The translations under genes and the position numbers were made by a program. The notes under the pieces are model-generated. The model was given only the letters and a program-made list of their open reading frames with translations. It was not told the DNA's origin and did not search any database. From Patescibacteria group bacterium (GTDB taxonomy: Bacteria; Patescibacteriota; Microgenomatia; Woykebacterales; RBG-16-39-9b): 44,260 nucleotides of DNA. This document shows positions 43,868 to 44,260 of the stretch, piece after piece (position 1 is the first letter of the stretch; every line of letters starts with the position of its first letter). The stretch lies in NCBI GenBank assembly GCA_022574495.1, contig JACZRW010000003.1:1-44260 (forward strand). The letters run 5' to 3'.

Positions 43868-44260
43868 ATGCCAACGGTAATTGTTCGGGGACAGCAAATC
43901 AGTGTCACCCCAAGTCAATCAGTCGGCAAGGGTGGTGAGGCTGACGCTTTCCTCTATGAGCCAGGCCTAGTTCTCAAGTTGTTCAAAGGAGCCAGACACC
44001 CAGATCTAGTCGGTAAACCTGACGACCAAAGGATTGCCAGAGAACGCCTTGCCGAACACCAGCAAAAACTCCCTGCCTTCCCAAAGGGACTACCAAATCG
44101 TGTAGTTACCCCTATTGACTTGGCCATGGACAGACGTGGCCAGATCGTAGGCTACACCATGCGATACATCGACGGTGCGGAAGCGTTTCTGCGCTACGGT
44201 GAGCGTAGATTCCGTGAGGAAGGCGATATTTCCAACGACACGATGGTGCAGGTCCTTCTG
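43868..44260 (+). CDS. Protein kinase-like protein (YegI-like), N-terminal part
   Basis: 131 codons from ATG 43868 to the window edge; the rest is outside. GAGGAG at the end of the phosphatase gene serves as SD. The N-terminal lobe of a Ser/Thr kinase is visible: glycine loop SVGKGGEADAFLYEPG, VLKLFKG with the ATP-binding Lys, and a hinge-like IVGYTMRYIDGAE. The GGEA loop and this spacing resemble the kinase/helix-hairpin-helix protein YegI (COG4248). In E. coli YegI is encoded near a PP2C (YegK) and a vWA protein (YegL); here phosphatase and kinase are coupled in one operon. Catalytic loop not yet reached. Confidence 0.7.
   Translation, partial: MPTVIVRGQQISVTPSQSVGKGGEADAFLYEPGLVLKLFKGARHPDLVGKPDDQRIARERLAEHQQKLPAFPKGLPNRVVTPIDLAMDRRGQIVGYTMRYIDGAEAFLRYGERRFREEGDISNDTMVQVLL

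Overview
The window reads as chromosomal DNA of a small-genome, AT-rich bacterium. The best guess is a Patescibacteria/CPR lineage, perhaps close to Katanobacteria/WWE3; this is inferred from style, not from a marker gene. Supporting signs are short intergenic gaps, a short UvrC and a short AtpH, a DUF5679 zinc-ribbon protein, SAM-independent housekeeping genes, and many genes whose sigma70-type -10 box lies 6-8 nt before the ATG, so their mRNAs should be leaderless. UGA acts as a normal stop (uvrC, uvrA and hppA end on it).

Layout. 1-1.6 kb: two minus-strand, GC-richer genes of unknown function with SD-led starts. 2-8.4 kb: a CE1-type esterase, two tiny genes, a pseudopilin-like protein, a CYTH protein, a PEP-synthase-like enzyme with substituted catalytic residues, and two tandem MscS/CmpX-like membrane proteins. 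8.6-10.7 kb: a K+-independent H+-pyrophosphatase whose last 26 codons are repeated downstream in synonymous codons. 10.7-17.7 kb: a zinc-ribbon/sigma-region-4 protein, nucleotide kinases, small stress-type proteins, a structured RNA of about 300 nt, a VapBC pair, a HAD phosphatase, an IMPase-family enzyme and an ADP-ribosyltransferase-like protein. 17.7-17.9 kb: tRNA-Lys(CUU) and tRNA-Arg(UCU). 18-26.7 kb: a minus-strand run headed by uvrA (response regulator, transglutaminase-like protein, uvrC, holin-like protein, secG, peptide-binding protein). 26.7-27.36 kb: a noncoding transcript of about 610 nt with its own promoter and terminator. 27.4-33.8 kb: uvrB, lexA, an NRAMP-like transporter, rsmI, gpmI. 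33.9-40.6 kb: a beta-carbonic-anhydrase-like gene fused by overlap to a complete atpBEFHAGDC operon. 40.7-44.26 kb: two membrane proteins, an NrtR-like regulator with a palindromic operator, and a GC-richer PP2C phosphatase/protein kinase pair (YegK/YegI type) running off the right edge.

How it fits together. The H+-PPase and the proton-type F1Fo ATP synthase share one proton circuit. uvrA, uvrB, uvrC and lexA form an SOS/nucleotide-excision cluster. The GC-richer genes at both edges and at 10.7 kb use strong promoters with SD-led leaders and look acquired or separately evolving. Between genes lie recurring short in-frame 'V-S/T-x5-S-N-T-L' segments that look like gene tails or remnants. The two unassigned structured RNAs and the recoded hppA tail are the strongest candidates for something undescribed.
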